A DNA stretch of 58,886 bases from an uncultured Marinobacter sp. (GCF_913055835.1 NZ_CAJXKQ010000027.1:1-58886); one strand, 5' to 3'; shown: positions 33,777-42,585, counted from the first letter of the stretch. A program made the numbers and translations. Notes: a model not told the origin generated them from the letters alone.

Positions 33777-34469
33777 ATGACCAAGAGGGTTCTTGTCGCG
33801 GTTTGCGCGAGTACCGGGCTGTTATGGTCCACCGCATTTGCCGGCTCCGTCATGGTGCCGGGTATTGGCGGTGATTTTCGTCTCACTGTAAACAGTTTCG
33901 AGAGCCGTCGCTTCGACAGCGTTCTACGTCAAGAGTATGACTTCAGTTGCGGCTCCGCGGCGGTCGCCTCGTTACTGTCATTCCATTACGAAGACCAGGT
34001 CACCGAACACGATGTGTTCATAGAAATGCTGGCACTGGCAGATGAGCAGAAGGTCCGTCAACATGGCTTCTCCATGCTGGATATGAAGCGTTACCTGGCG
34101 TCCAGAGGGTACCAGGCTGATGGATTCCGCTTGCCGTTGGCCGGGCTCAGAGAGAAGGTCCGTCTGCCTATGATTGTATTGCTCAACATAGAGGGCTTCC
34201 GTCATTTCGTGTTGGTCAAAGGCATCAGTGAAGATGAGGTTTTGATAGGAGACCCCGCACGGGGGCTGAAGGTCTACTCTTACTCACAGTTCAGCGACTA
34301 CTGGGATGGCACCGCCTTTGTGATCCGCAGTCATCTTGATCGGGGGCGCGATCACTTTCTGGATACCGGGCGCTGGCCCCAGGTGGCGAGGGCGCCATTG
34401 CAAAAAGGCCTTGTAGGGCCGGCTCTGGGGCACACACTGCCTTACTGGCCCTCCACGAGGGAATGGTGA
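33777..34469 (+). CDS. Secreted C39-like peptidase (FapD-like)
   Basis: A 230-residue protein with a signal peptide (ends near TAFA-GS) and a papain-like C39 peptidase domain. Catalytic residues are in order: Gln52 (RQEYDFSCG), Cys58, His143 (FRHFVLVKG) and Asp159 (IGDPARG). There is no ABC transporter part, so it is a free periplasmic peptidase, as FapD is in the Pseudomonas Fap amyloid system. A GGAGG site precedes the start and its stop overlaps the next gene's start region. Likely substrates are its operon partners. Confidence 0.85.
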   Translation: MTKRVLVAVCASTGLLWSTAFAGSVMVPGIGGDFRLTVNSFESRRFDSVLRQEYDFSCGSAAVASLLSFHYEDQVTEHDVFIEMLALADEQKVRQHGFSMLDMKRYLASRGYQADGFRLPLAGLREKVRLPMIVLLNIEGFRHFVLVKGISEDEVLIGDPARGLKVYSYSQFSDYWDGTAFVIRSHLDRGRDHFLDTGRWPQVARAPLQKGLVGPALGHTLPYWPSTREW

Positions 34470-34966
34470 TGATCATGAAGGGCAGGATGCCTGCGGTTGC
34501 ATGGCTAGTGATTGCCTGCACAACCATATCGCAGGTTGCCCGGGCGGAACTCAATCCCGGGGTTGCCCCAATCGCTGACGCGGAGCTTTCGGAGTACAGG
34601 GGTGGTTTTCTTATGGATAACCTGGAGATCAGTATTGGCCTGGAACAGGTTGTCGGTATTAACGGTGACACTCTGGTGATCAATCGATTGACCATCCCCA
34701 ACCTCAACCAGCCGGTCCATGACCGGCTGCTGGATCACCAGATGGAAACCGTTCTCGAGGTTATCAGTGCCAACCGGCATGGCGGAGCCCGGGTAGCGAG
34801 CAATATGGCCGGTCCCAACGGCTGGATGACAGTGGTCCAGAACAACCTTGATAGTACCGTGATACAAAACATGCATCAGTTGAATATTGAACTGAATAAT
34901 TTGGGTGCCGGAAACCAGTTCCCGGCCAGGTTCAGTGATCAATTGATCCAGTTGCTTGGCCGCTGA
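34469..34966 (+). CDS. Small secreted protein with double-glycine-like motif
   Basis: A 165-residue protein from the ATG at 34469 (GAGGGA six bases upstream; an ATG at 34463 is also possible). It has a signal peptide ending near VARA-ELN. Residues 36-46 read ADAELSEYRGG, very close to the ELxxIxGG leader that C39 peptidases cleave. The C-terminal part holds WMTVVQNNLDSTVIQNMHQL (119-138), the same ungapped QN-x5-V-x-Q element as the other two secreted proteins. It overlaps the peptidase stop by one base (TGATG). Proposed peptidase substrate and fibre-associated protein. Confidence 0.7.
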   Translation: MIMKGRMPAVAWLVIACTTISQVARAELNPGVAPIADAELSEYRGGFLMDNLEISIGLEQVVGINGDTLVINRLTIPNLNQPVHDRLLDHQMETVLEVISANRHGGARVASNMAGPNGWMTVVQNNLDSTVIQNMHQLNIELNNLGAGNQFPARFSDQLIQLLGR

Positions 34967-34984
34967 CAGGCCTTTGACCCCTCC

Positions 34985-36058
34985 CTAGAGACTGATTGGA
35001 AGCTTGAGAGTAATCTCGCTGTTGGGTGCGTTCTCGGTAACGCCGATGCTCACCGTCAGACTCAGGGATGTGGACTGCGACAGGCGCTGGGACAGCCCGA
35101 ACGACAATGACCCGATCTGAATGCGGTCGAAGTTGGATTCAAAAAGGTCAATGTTTCTCTCGAAGGTGGTTTTCCGGATAATCGAGTGATCATAGCCCAG
35201 GCTGAACGACGTCCGCTCGTTAAAGGCGAACCCCATCCCGAAGCCAAAACGCACAATGTCGCCCGGGTCGACGGTGCCGCCATTTTCAAAGCCCTGCTCC
35301 TCTTTGAGTGTCCAGACATAACTCAGATTTCCGAACAGCACGGCCGGGTCAGTGGGGTAGATGAATGAGAGTCCGGGTTCGAATGCCCAGAAGCCTGATC
35401 CGGTCGGCCTGCTTTCCAGCTCGATGCCAATCGGGTTGCCCTGATTATCAAGTATCGTCCTCTGATCGACGTCGTAGGGGCCCTCGCCGGTCGGCGCTCT
35501 CACGCGAAGCGCGCCAATCACGTAGGGCCAGCCACCGAGCCCGTCGTTTAGCTGGTATCGCGCCGAAAGCTCAACATCGCCAAGGCCCTCCCCGGAGGAT
35601 TCGCGAAGTGTATCCACGGGTGTGCCCTGGAAAACCTCTCGCTCTCTGAGGTCCTCATTGATGCTGAGGTAAGGCACGCGGACCGCCGCTTCAAACTTGC
35701 TGGTTATGCCGTATTTGAGTGACAGGGCGCCGACGAAGATATCGCGCTGGATCTCGGAGATGTTGATCAGTCCGATCAACAGGGCAGGGATCACCGTGTA
35801 ACCCTCGATCGCGACTGCGGTTGAGTTGCTGTGGGCATGGGAAAACGAGGGCTCGATGGTAAACCTCCCCGGGCGCGTGACGATGCCCCGGTCGGCGGTA
35901 ATGGATGCGATGTCGGTGGCTGGATCGTGACTCTCGTCGGACGTTGTCCGGATTTCTGTTGCCAGGGGCGCGGTATCCCTGTCTGCCTGGGCGGCTTTAA
36001 CCACTGCCGAGGGACCCAGAGAAATCAGCGGTATAAGCCAAAGTGTGTTCTTATTCAT
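34985..36058 (-). CDS. Outer-membrane beta-barrel protein (MetA-type transporter family)
   Basis: A 357-residue exported protein with a signal peptide (cleavage near VVKA-AQA). The mature sequence has alternating-pattern strands (GRFTIEPSFSHAHSNST, FVGALSLKYGITSKFEAAVRVPYLSI, GLGDVELSARYQL) as in the phenol-degradation MetA-like outer-membrane family, and ends with SEITLKLPISL, a typical barrel end. It lies 11 bases downstream of the VpsR-like regulator on the same strand and converges on the fibre operon. I infer that it could be the outer-membrane conduit for the fibre subunits, the role FapF plays in Fap, but it lacks clear homology to FapF. Confidence 0.75.
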   Translation of the reverse strand: MNKNTLWLIPLISLGPSAVVKAAQADRDTAPLATEIRTTSDESHDPATDIASITADRGIVTRPGRFTIEPSFSHAHSNSTAVAIEGYTVIPALLIGLINISEIQRDIFVGALSLKYGITSKFEAAVRVPYLSINEDLREREVFQGTPVDTLRESSGEGLGDVELSARYQLNDGLGGWPYVIGALRVRAPTGEGPYDVDQRTILDNQGNPIGIELESRPTGSGFWAFEPGLSFIYPTDPAVLFGNLSYVWTLKEEQGFENGGTVDPGDIVRFGFGMGFAFNERTSFSLGYDHSIIRKTTFERNIDLFESNFDRIQIGSLSFGLSQRLSQSTSLSLTVSIGVTENAPNSEITLKLPISL

Positions 36059-36069
36059 GGGGAACTCCT

Positions 36070-37446
36070 TCAGTTGTCTTTCTGCGCCCGGGCTGAGGCA
36101 CCATGAGGCACGTGGTGCTTATCCATCAGCCGGTAGAGCGAAACCCGTGAAATGTTTAGAAGCCGGGCAGCTGCCGACACGTTGTTATGGGCAAGCGCGA
36201 GACTTACCGAGATCGCCTGTCGATCTGCTCTGGAGCGAAAAGCGTCCAGTGAGAGTTCCTGGCTGCGGTCGAAGATATCGGTTGAGTTTGTGGTGAAGCC
36301 CATGTCTTCGGCACTGATCTGTGGGCCCTCTCCCAGCAACAAGGCCTGACGCAACCGGTTTTGCAATTCCCTGAGATTGCCTGGCCAGGGGTGTCCAGCC
36401 AGACAGATCAATGCATCGTCGGTGAGGCGCCTGGTGCCTTGTGCAGAGGGTGTAGCCGAGAGTATTCGTCTGGACAAAACGGGAATGTCTTCCTTCCGTT
36501 CCCGCAAGGGTGGCAATAACACGTGCAGGCTTCCAAGCCGGTAAAACACGTCGCTTCGGAAGTCCCCGGACCTGACCAGCTGTTCAAGTGGCTTCGTGCT
36601 TGTTGCAATGAGTCGGGTGTCGACGCTGATCGGATGGTTGGAACCCAGGCGCTCGATCAGACCTTCCTGAAGGAAGCGTAGAATGGCCGACTGTTGCTCG
36701 GAACAAAGCTCATCGACACCGATCAACAACAGAGTGCCGCCATTGGCCGCTTCAATTCGACCTTTCTGGGCACTCATGGCATGGGTAAATGCCCCTTTTT
36801 CGTGGCCGAAGAGCTCGTTCTGGGTCAGAGAGCGGGGCAAGGCGGCACAGTTCACTGCTATCAGTGGCTTGTTTTTTCGGGGCGAATTGTTGTGAATGAA
36901 GCGGGCGGCGGCTTCCTTGCCGGTTCCGTTCTCGCCATAGATCAATACAGATTCTTCGGTGCGGGCAAATTTCTGCAGCAACTCCCTGACATGCCGGATC
37001 GCCACCGACTCACCTTCGAGAGCGAAATCGTGGTAACAGGCGGGTTTTGTCGTCCGAGCCCTTGCCTGAAGTTCAGACATACCCCACAAATGGCCAAGGA
37101 TGGCATTGAGTCGGTCGGCCTGCAGCGGGACTGTATGGTAGTCCGTGCAATAGCGATTGATCAGCCCACAGACTTCCGGACTCTGGAGCTGATGATGCCC
37201 CAGCGTGGCGACCCAGTGCTGGACCGGGATAGTGTCCAGCCACTCGGGCAGGCAGGCCAACTGATCCCCGTTTAATGAGGTCAGATCGAATACGCCGATT
37301 CTGGCCATGCCGCCAATACTCTCACCTCTGCCGCCTTTGCCTGGAGGGAAGGCATGAATAAGCTGCCAGTCCCTGAGCAAGGGCTCGCTGGCAGAAAAAG
37401 CCGGGTACACCGCCGACAACCAAACGAGCGGTCGTTTTTCCTTCAT
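36070..37446 (-). CDS. VpsR-like AAA+ enhancer-binding-type regulator, degenerate
   Basis: A 458-residue protein. Residues 1-125 are an atypical receiver-like domain without the usual acidic pocket. The AAA+ domain has Walker A GENGTGKE (171-178), but the sigma-54 contact loop is GAFTHA (218-223) rather than GAFTGA, and the Walker B site reads GGTLLLIGVDEL (236-247), so the DE pair expected at 242-243 is Ile-Gly. The C-terminus is a Fis-type HTH (NNVSAAARLLNISRVSLYRLMDKH). V. cholerae VpsR, a c-di-GMP-responsive biofilm regulator, is likewise a sigma-54-activator homologue that works with sigma-70. It is upstream of the beta-barrel gene and convergent to the fibre operon. Confidence 0.88.
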   Translation of the reverse strand: MKEKRPLVWLSAVYPAFSASEPLLRDWQLIHAFPPGKGGRGESIGGMARIGVFDLTSLNGDQLACLPEWLDTIPVQHWVATLGHHQLQSPEVCGLINRYCTDYHTVPLQADRLNAILGHLWGMSELQARARTTKPACYHDFALEGESVAIRHVRELLQKFARTEESVLIYGENGTGKEAAARFIHNNSPRKNKPLIAVNCAALPRSLTQNELFGHEKGAFTHAMSAQKGRIEAANGGTLLLIGVDELCSEQQSAILRFLQEGLIERLGSNHPISVDTRLIATSTKPLEQLVRSGDFRSDVFYRLGSLHVLLPPLRERKEDIPVLSRRILSATPSAQGTRRLTDDALICLAGHPWPGNLRELQNRLRQALLLGEGPQISAEDMGFTTNSTDIFDRSQELSLDAFRSRADRQAISVSLALAHNNVSAAARLLNISRVSLYRLMDKHHVPHGASARAQKDN

Positions 37447-37732
37447 GGCGACTCTCCCTGAGAATGTGCCTGGAAAACGAACGGCTGAACGTTCAGTAAA
37501 TGCTGGTAATACCGGAACTGCTCGATCCGATCACTGCCCTGTGACCGCATACGGCTGGGGGAAACAGGCAAACAACTCCTGCTGGCAGACATTCAGGTTG
37601 TATGCCAGTTTATACACTTGCAGACCTTTCAGGAGTTTATGGGCGGAGGCTTCGGTCGGCCCGCGTTTCCTGTAAAGTTTGCCGACACCGATTACAAGCC
37701 GTGTAGGCAGGAGCGGAAGTCATGGAGGTAAA
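37447..37732. promoter_or_regulatory. Divergent intergenic region with a palindrome
   Basis: 286 bases between the regulator and the SLC13 gene. A perfect palindrome CTGAACGTTCAG (37485-37496) lies 39 bases from the regulator start and could be its autoregulatory site; its half-site TGAAC resembles the TGAAAC half of the repeat upstream of the fibre operon. No gene is seen. Confidence 0.4.
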
Positions 37733-39547
37733 GTGAGCGCCAGTCAGGCTACTGTCTTTTCGATACTGGGGATCGCCCTGGTGTTGTTCGTCTGGAACAG
37801 AATCCGGTTCGATCTGGTGGCTCTGCTCGCGCTTCTGGCCGTCGCCATAGCCGGCATTGTGCCGGCGGATCAGTTATTCGATGGTTTTGGTCATCCTGCC
37901 GTTGTGACTGTGGCTGCGGTTCTGGTGATCAGCCAGGGACTGGTAAACGGCGGCGTGGTTGACCGGTTGGCCCGCCTGCTGGGCAAGGTCGGGCACCGTC
38001 CGACACTGCAGGTGTTGATGCTGACATCGGTGGTGGCCCTCTGCTCGGGCTTTATCAACAATGTCGGTGCGCTTGCGCTTCTGATGCCGGTCGCAATCTG
38101 GATGTCCAGGGAGGCCGGGCGTTCGCCCTCGCTCCTGCTGATGCCCCTGGCGTTTGGCTCCCTGCTGGGCGGAACCATGACACTGATCGGCACGCCTCCG
38201 AACATCATCATTGCCAGTTATCGGGAAACGGGTTCCTTTGGCATGTTTGATTTCGCACCGGTTGGCCTGGCGATTACCCTGGCGGGCATTGCCTTTATCA
38301 CGCTGGTCGGGTGGCGGCTGACGCCCAGGCGGGGCAATGCCGATGATGGTGGCAAGCTGTTCAGTGTCGGGGATTATGTTACCGAGCTCCGGGTTCCCGA
38401 GGATTCCTCGCATATCGGCGCAACACTGCATGGGCTGTTGACACGTGCTGATGCAGAGAAGGATGTGGTGGTACTCGCGTTGATCCGGGATGACAAGCGG
38501 TCACTGGCGCCATCCACGTTCACCGTTCTGCGCGGCGGGGATCTGTTGTTGGTAGAGGCGGATACCGATGCCTTGCAGGAATTTCTGGACAGCACTGGCC
38601 TTGAGTTGGCGAATGTGGAGGAGTCCTCCTCCGAAGAGTCTGACGAAGATGGGAATGCACCGGAAAACCCGCGCGAAAAGTCACTGTCCGAGGGTGACGT
38701 CCGCTTGATGGAGGCAGTGATCACGCCAGAATCCGGTTTGATCGGGAAAACCGCCAACAGACTGAATCTCCGTGAGCAGAATGGCCTGAATATTGTCGCT
38801 GTTGCCCGTCAGGGACAGCGGTTGCAACGACGCCTCGGCGACATCAGCTTTCAGACCGGCGACATTCTTCTCGTGCAAGGTGAGGAGGAAACTCTGCGCG
38901 TCACCCTTCAGGGGCTGGGTTGTCTGCCTCTGGCAGAGAGGGGGCTCAGGTTCGGCCGCGAACGCAACGCGCTTCTGGCTGGCGGGCTGTTTGTCACTGC
39001 CATCGCCGTGATTGTCGTTGGTTGGTTGTCGCCGCCCGTCGCCCTGGTCGCCTGCGCCGTTGCCATGGTTCTTGGTGGCGTCCTTAGCAACCAGGAAGCC
39101 TACCGGGCGATTGACTGGCCCGTTATCGTTTTGCTTGCGGCAATGATTCCAGTGGGGCAGGCCCTCGAAACCACCGGAGGGGCAGAGCTTATTGCTTCAT
39201 GGATGCTGATGCTTGGCTCAGGGGGCGATGCCTGGGTGGTCGTTACCATTGTTCTGATGGGGACAATGCTGCTGTCGAACGTTGTGAACAACGCAGCGGC
39301 CGCCATACTGGTTGCCCCTATCGCGTTGAGCTTGTCGGGCCAGTTGGGCATTGCCGCAGATGCGATGCTGATGGCTGTGGCCATCGGCGCATCCTGCGCA
39401 TTTCTGACCCCGGTAGGGCATCAGTCCAACGCGTTGGTAATGGAACCCGGGGGCTACCGGTTTGGCGATTATTGGCGTCTGGGGCTGCCGCTGTCTTTAC
39501 TGGTGGCCCTCGTGGCCGTCCCTGGCATTCTGGCGGTCTGGGGATGA
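37733..39547 (+). CDS. SLC13-type permease with two RCK-C (TrkA-C) domains
   Basis: A 604-residue protein. Membrane halves flank a cytoplasmic centre. The N-terminal half has FINNVGALALLMPVAIWMS and LLGGTMTLIGTPPNIIIAS, and the C-terminal half has NVVNNAAAAILVAPIAL and CAFLTPVGHQSNALV, the duplicated re-entrant motifs of DASS (divalent anion/sodium symporter) proteins. Two TrkA-C domains occupy about residues 210-390, split by an acidic linker (ESSSEESDEDGNAPEN). Sulfate or dicarboxylate transport is likely. The GTG at 37733 follows GGAGG; the longer frame lacks support. Confidence 0.88.
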   Translation: MSASQATVFSILGIALVLFVWNRIRFDLVALLALLAVAIAGIVPADQLFDGFGHPAVVTVAAVLVISQGLVNGGVVDRLARLLGKVGHRPTLQVLMLTSVVALCSGFINNVGALALLMPVAIWMSREAGRSPSLLLMPLAFGSLLGGTMTLIGTPPNIIIASYRETGSFGMFDFAPVGLAITLAGIAFITLVGWRLTPRRGNADDGGKLFSVGDYVTELRVPEDSSHIGATLHGLLTRADAEKDVVVLALIRDDKRSLAPSTFTVLRGGDLLLVEADTDALQEFLDSTGLELANVEESSSEESDEDGNAPENPREKSLSEGDVRLMEAVITPESGLIGKTANRLNLREQNGLNIVAVARQGQRLQRRLGDISFQTGDILLVQGEEETLRVTLQGLGCLPLAERGLRFGRERNALLAGGLFVTAIAVIVVGWLSPPVALVACAVAMVLGGVLSNQEAYRAIDWPVIVLLAAMIPVGQALETTGGAELIASWMLMLGSGGDAWVVVTIVLMGTMLLSNVVNNAAAAILVAPIALSLSGQLGIAADAMLMAVAIGASCAFLTPVGHQSNALVMEPGGYRFGDYWRLGLPLSLLVALVAVPGILAVWG

Positions 39548-39615
39548 GTCTGTTTAACCCAACTCTGAAGTCTCTGGTATGCTGAGATAACGGTATTAAT
39601 GATGGGTGGTTGGTG

Positions 39616-40980
39616 ATGGCAGCGATTGAGCAAATCGATCAGGCAAAGTCGGAATTGCTGGGTCAGCTTGAGTGGACAAGGAAGCGGACGGAGACTTTGG
39701 TGTGTTCCCTCCCGGAGTCAGCGCTCGACGTTCCCTACCATCCCGGCGTCAACCCGCCATTGTGGGAGATGGGTCACGCTGCCTTCTTCTATGAGGTCTT
39801 CCTGTTCAACCTCCTGGACGGCACGCCCAGCCACGATCCTGCCATGGACGACCTGTGGGATTCGTTTCACATCGAGCACCAGGATCGCTGGAACCGGGAG
39901 CTGTTTCCCGGGCGGCAGAAAACCCTCGACTATTTCAATCTCATCTATGACCGGGTTGCCGAACGGATCAATAAGCAGCCGTTAACCGACCAGGCCCGTT
40001 ACCTCTATCGCTACGCCATCTACCACCAGAACATGCACATAGAGTCGATGATCTGGTGCCGTCAGACCGTTGGCTACCCGGCACCTCCGGGGACCGACCT
40101 GTACCGGCCGGCGCCGGGCGAGTCGCATCAGGGAGATGCGTATGTTCCGGCAGGAGAGTGGCTGATCGGGATGCCTGGTGAGTCCGAGCGGTACGCCGGT
40201 GACGACTTCGCCTTCGATAACGAAAAACCGCGGTTCACCGTGAACCTCGATGCCTTCGCCATTTCAAAATGCCTGGTCAGTAACCGCCAGTTCATGGAAT
40301 TCGTGGAAGATGGAGGCTACCGGCGGCCCGAACTCTGGTCTTTTGGTGGGCGGAAATGGCTACAGACTGAAACCGATGTGGCCCTGGTGCATGGCAGTCG
40401 AGAGCCGCTTTTACGGGCACCCCGTCACCCGCTGTACTGGCGCTGGCATGATGAGCAGTGGCAGGAACGGGTGTTTGATCGCTGGCAGCCGATCAACCCG
40501 GATGCGCCGGTCACCCACGTTACGTTCTGGGAGGCGGAGGCCTGGTGTCGCTGGGCAGGGCGTCGGCTACCGACGGAATACGAATGGGAAGTTGCGGCCC
40601 TGGGGAATCGTCCGGGCGAACCCTTCCGGCGTTTCCCCTGGGGTAACGCCACGCCGACCGGGCAGCTGGCGGATCTGGATGGTCGTGCCATGGCCCAGAA
40701 TCCGGTGTTTGACTTTCCCGAGGGTGATAGCCCCTTTGGCTGCCGACAGATGACCGGCACGGTCTGGGAGTGGACCAATGATCAGTTCCTGCCTTACGAC
40801 GGCTTCAAGGTGGATATGTACCCTTTTATGTCCACCCTGCAGTTCGGCGACCACAAAGTCACCAAGGGCGGCAGTTGCGCAACATCATCCTGTCTGATCA
40901 GGGGCACCTACCGGCAGGCATACCTGCCCCTGCGAAATGATGTCTACACCGGGTTCCGGACCTGCGCACTCGAGCTATAG
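39616..40980 (+). CDS. EgtB/SenA-like iron-dependent sulfoxide/selenoxide synthase
   Basis: A 454-residue protein with an N-terminal DinB-like helical domain carrying the iron-binding histidines (WEMGH and HQNMHIE) and a C-terminal formylglycine-generating-enzyme-like (FGE-sulfatase) domain (PVTHVTFWEAEAWCRWAGRRLPTEYEWE ... GTVWEWTND ... RNDVYTGFR). This is the architecture of EgtB, OvoA and SenA, which form C-S or C-Se bonds on histidine betaine. No EgtD methyltransferase, EgtE or SenB gene is adjacent, so the thiohistidine product is uncertain. The ATG at 39616 is used; TTG and GTG codons lie just upstream. Confidence 0.85.
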   Translation: MAAIEQIDQAKSELLGQLEWTRKRTETLVCSLPESALDVPYHPGVNPPLWEMGHAAFFYEVFLFNLLDGTPSHDPAMDDLWDSFHIEHQDRWNRELFPGRQKTLDYFNLIYDRVAERINKQPLTDQARYLYRYAIYHQNMHIESMIWCRQTVGYPAPPGTDLYRPAPGESHQGDAYVPAGEWLIGMPGESERYAGDDFAFDNEKPRFTVNLDAFAISKCLVSNRQFMEFVEDGGYRRPELWSFGGRKWLQTETDVALVHGSREPLLRAPRHPLYWRWHDEQWQERVFDRWQPINPDAPVTHVTFWEAEAWCRWAGRRLPTEYEWEVAALGNRPGEPFRRFPWGNATPTGQLADLDGRAMAQNPVFDFPEGDSPFGCRQMTGTVWEWTNDQFLPYDGFKVDMYPFMSTLQFGDHKVTKGGSCATSSCLIRGTYRQAYLPLRNDVYTGFRTCALEL

Positions 40981-41010
40981 TAACCGGCGGGCTTGTTCTG
41001 GCCGCTCAGA

Positions 41011-42585
41011 TTACTCGGGTTTGCCCATTACCAGGGACGGTTTTGCGGGGGGCTTGTCCCTCAGGTGGCTGGCCAGGGCAACGCCGGTCTCGCTCATGGT
41101 CAGATAGGCTTCGTCGGCGCCGGCTTCCCGGATCTGTTTTGCTTCATCCTCGTACATGGTGTGGGCCACGATGAAGCCCTTGAAACCCAGCTTCCGAAGC
41201 ATTCGCGCGGCGATCAGCTTGCCCTCGATATCACCCATGGCAAGGATGACAGACTGCACCGCCGGCATGTGCAGGCCGTTCCAGAAAGAAGCATCTTCGG
41301 CGTCAGCAAAGACCACGTTGCGGCCTTCTTGCTGGTGTTGCCGGGCCTTCGCCGGGTCGGAATCCAGCCCCATCAGTTTCGGCTGATCATCGCAGAGCCA
41401 GTCGTAGGCGGCGGTACCTGTCCGCCCCATACCCATGATCAGAACCCGGGTATCGCCCAGTGACAGCGGTTGTTCATCCGGATGATGCTTGCTGCCTTCG
41501 AAGCGGCTGAGCCCCTGGGCATAGCGCTCATAGAGACCGTGTGCAAACCGGTTGATGGGTGCTGAGACCAGGAAAGACAGCGATACCGAAATCGCCAGAG
41601 GTACCAGCCACTCCGGCAAGGCAACGCTTGTCACAATCAGACCGAATTCGCTGTAGTTGGTCAGTGCCAGGGCGCTCAGGAAACCGCTGCGGGCCCGCAA
41701 ACGGAAGGCCAGCAGCAGGAAGAAGAACAGGATGCCCTTCAATGGCAGGACCAGCCCCGCAATGATCGCAAAAATGAGGGCATCCCCGTCGGGCAGGCCG
41801 CCTATGCCAATCTGCAGGAAGAAACCCACCAGGAACACTTCCTTGACGCTCCAGAGCGATTTCGAAAGTTCCTGTGACCGGGGGTGATTGGCTAGCATGG
41901 CACCGAACACCAGGGCGCCGAGCTCCGAACTGAGGCCGACGGCTTCAAAACCAAGCCCGCCGACCACAAGCGCAAGCAGCAGTCCCAGGAGCACCAGCAG
42001 TTCGTCATGGCCGCTGGCATCGAGCAAACGGAAGAGCAGGGGGCGAAGCAAGGGAAGCCCGAATACAATCAGGGCCCATTCGGAGGGCGTTTTGCCGGCG
42101 GCCAGGCTCATGACGACCAGGGCGATCAGATCCTGCATGATCAGGATGCCGATGGCGACACGGCCGTGGAACGCCCGCAGTTCCCGTTTGGATTCAAGAA
42201 CCTTGGCGGCCAGCACCGTGCTCGAGAATGACAGGGCGATGGCCAGCATAAACGCGGTCGACCAATCGATGTCCATCAGCAGGTAGACACCCGGGGTGAA
42301 TACCGCGCAGGTGATGCCAAAGTGCAGCAGGCTGCCGCCAATCACTTCCGGACTGACAATGGATCGGAGCTTCAGCTTCAGCCCCACGGTGAACAGCAAG
42401 AGAAGCACGCCAAGGTGCGCGATGTGCTGGAGAACATCGGTCTCCTCAATCACAACACCGGTGGCCTCGGCGATGCCACTGAGCACAAAGCCGGCAGTCA
42501 GATAGCCAACAAGAGGGGGGAGACCAACGAGCTTGACCAGCAGGCCAAGACCGAAAGCAAAGGTAATCCAGATCGCTTCAGGCAT
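41011..42585 (-). CDS. Kef-type monovalent cation:proton antiporter
   Basis: A 524-residue CPA2-family transporter. About 12 membrane helices include VGYLTAGFVLSGI, LLLFTVGLKLKL, and the SSTVLAAKVLESK ... GILIMQDLIALV block. A C-terminal Rossmann TrkA-N domain starts at RVLIMGMGRTGTAAYDWL. It resembles YbaL/KefB-like potassium efflux proteins that are gated by nucleotides or glutathione adducts. No ancillary KefF/KefG oxidoreductase gene is adjacent. Confidence 0.93.
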   Translation of the reverse strand: MPEAIWITFAFGLGLLVKLVGLPPLVGYLTAGFVLSGIAEATGVVIEETDVLQHIAHLGVLLLLFTVGLKLKLRSIVSPEVIGGSLLHFGITCAVFTPGVYLLMDIDWSTAFMLAIALSFSSTVLAAKVLESKRELRAFHGRVAIGILIMQDLIALVVMSLAAGKTPSEWALIVFGLPLLRPLLFRLLDASGHDELLVLLGLLLALVVGGLGFEAVGLSSELGALVFGAMLANHPRSQELSKSLWSVKEVFLVGFFLQIGIGGLPDGDALIFAIIAGLVLPLKGILFFFLLLAFRLRARSGFLSALALTNYSEFGLIVTSVALPEWLVPLAISVSLSFLVSAPINRFAHGLYERYAQGLSRFEGSKHHPDEQPLSLGDTRVLIMGMGRTGTAAYDWLCDDQPKLMGLDSDPAKARQHQQEGRNVVFADAEDASFWNGLHMPAVQSVILAMGDIEGKLIAARMLRKLGFKGFIVAHTMYEDEAKQIREAGADEAYLTMSETGVALASHLRDKPPAKPSLVMGKPE

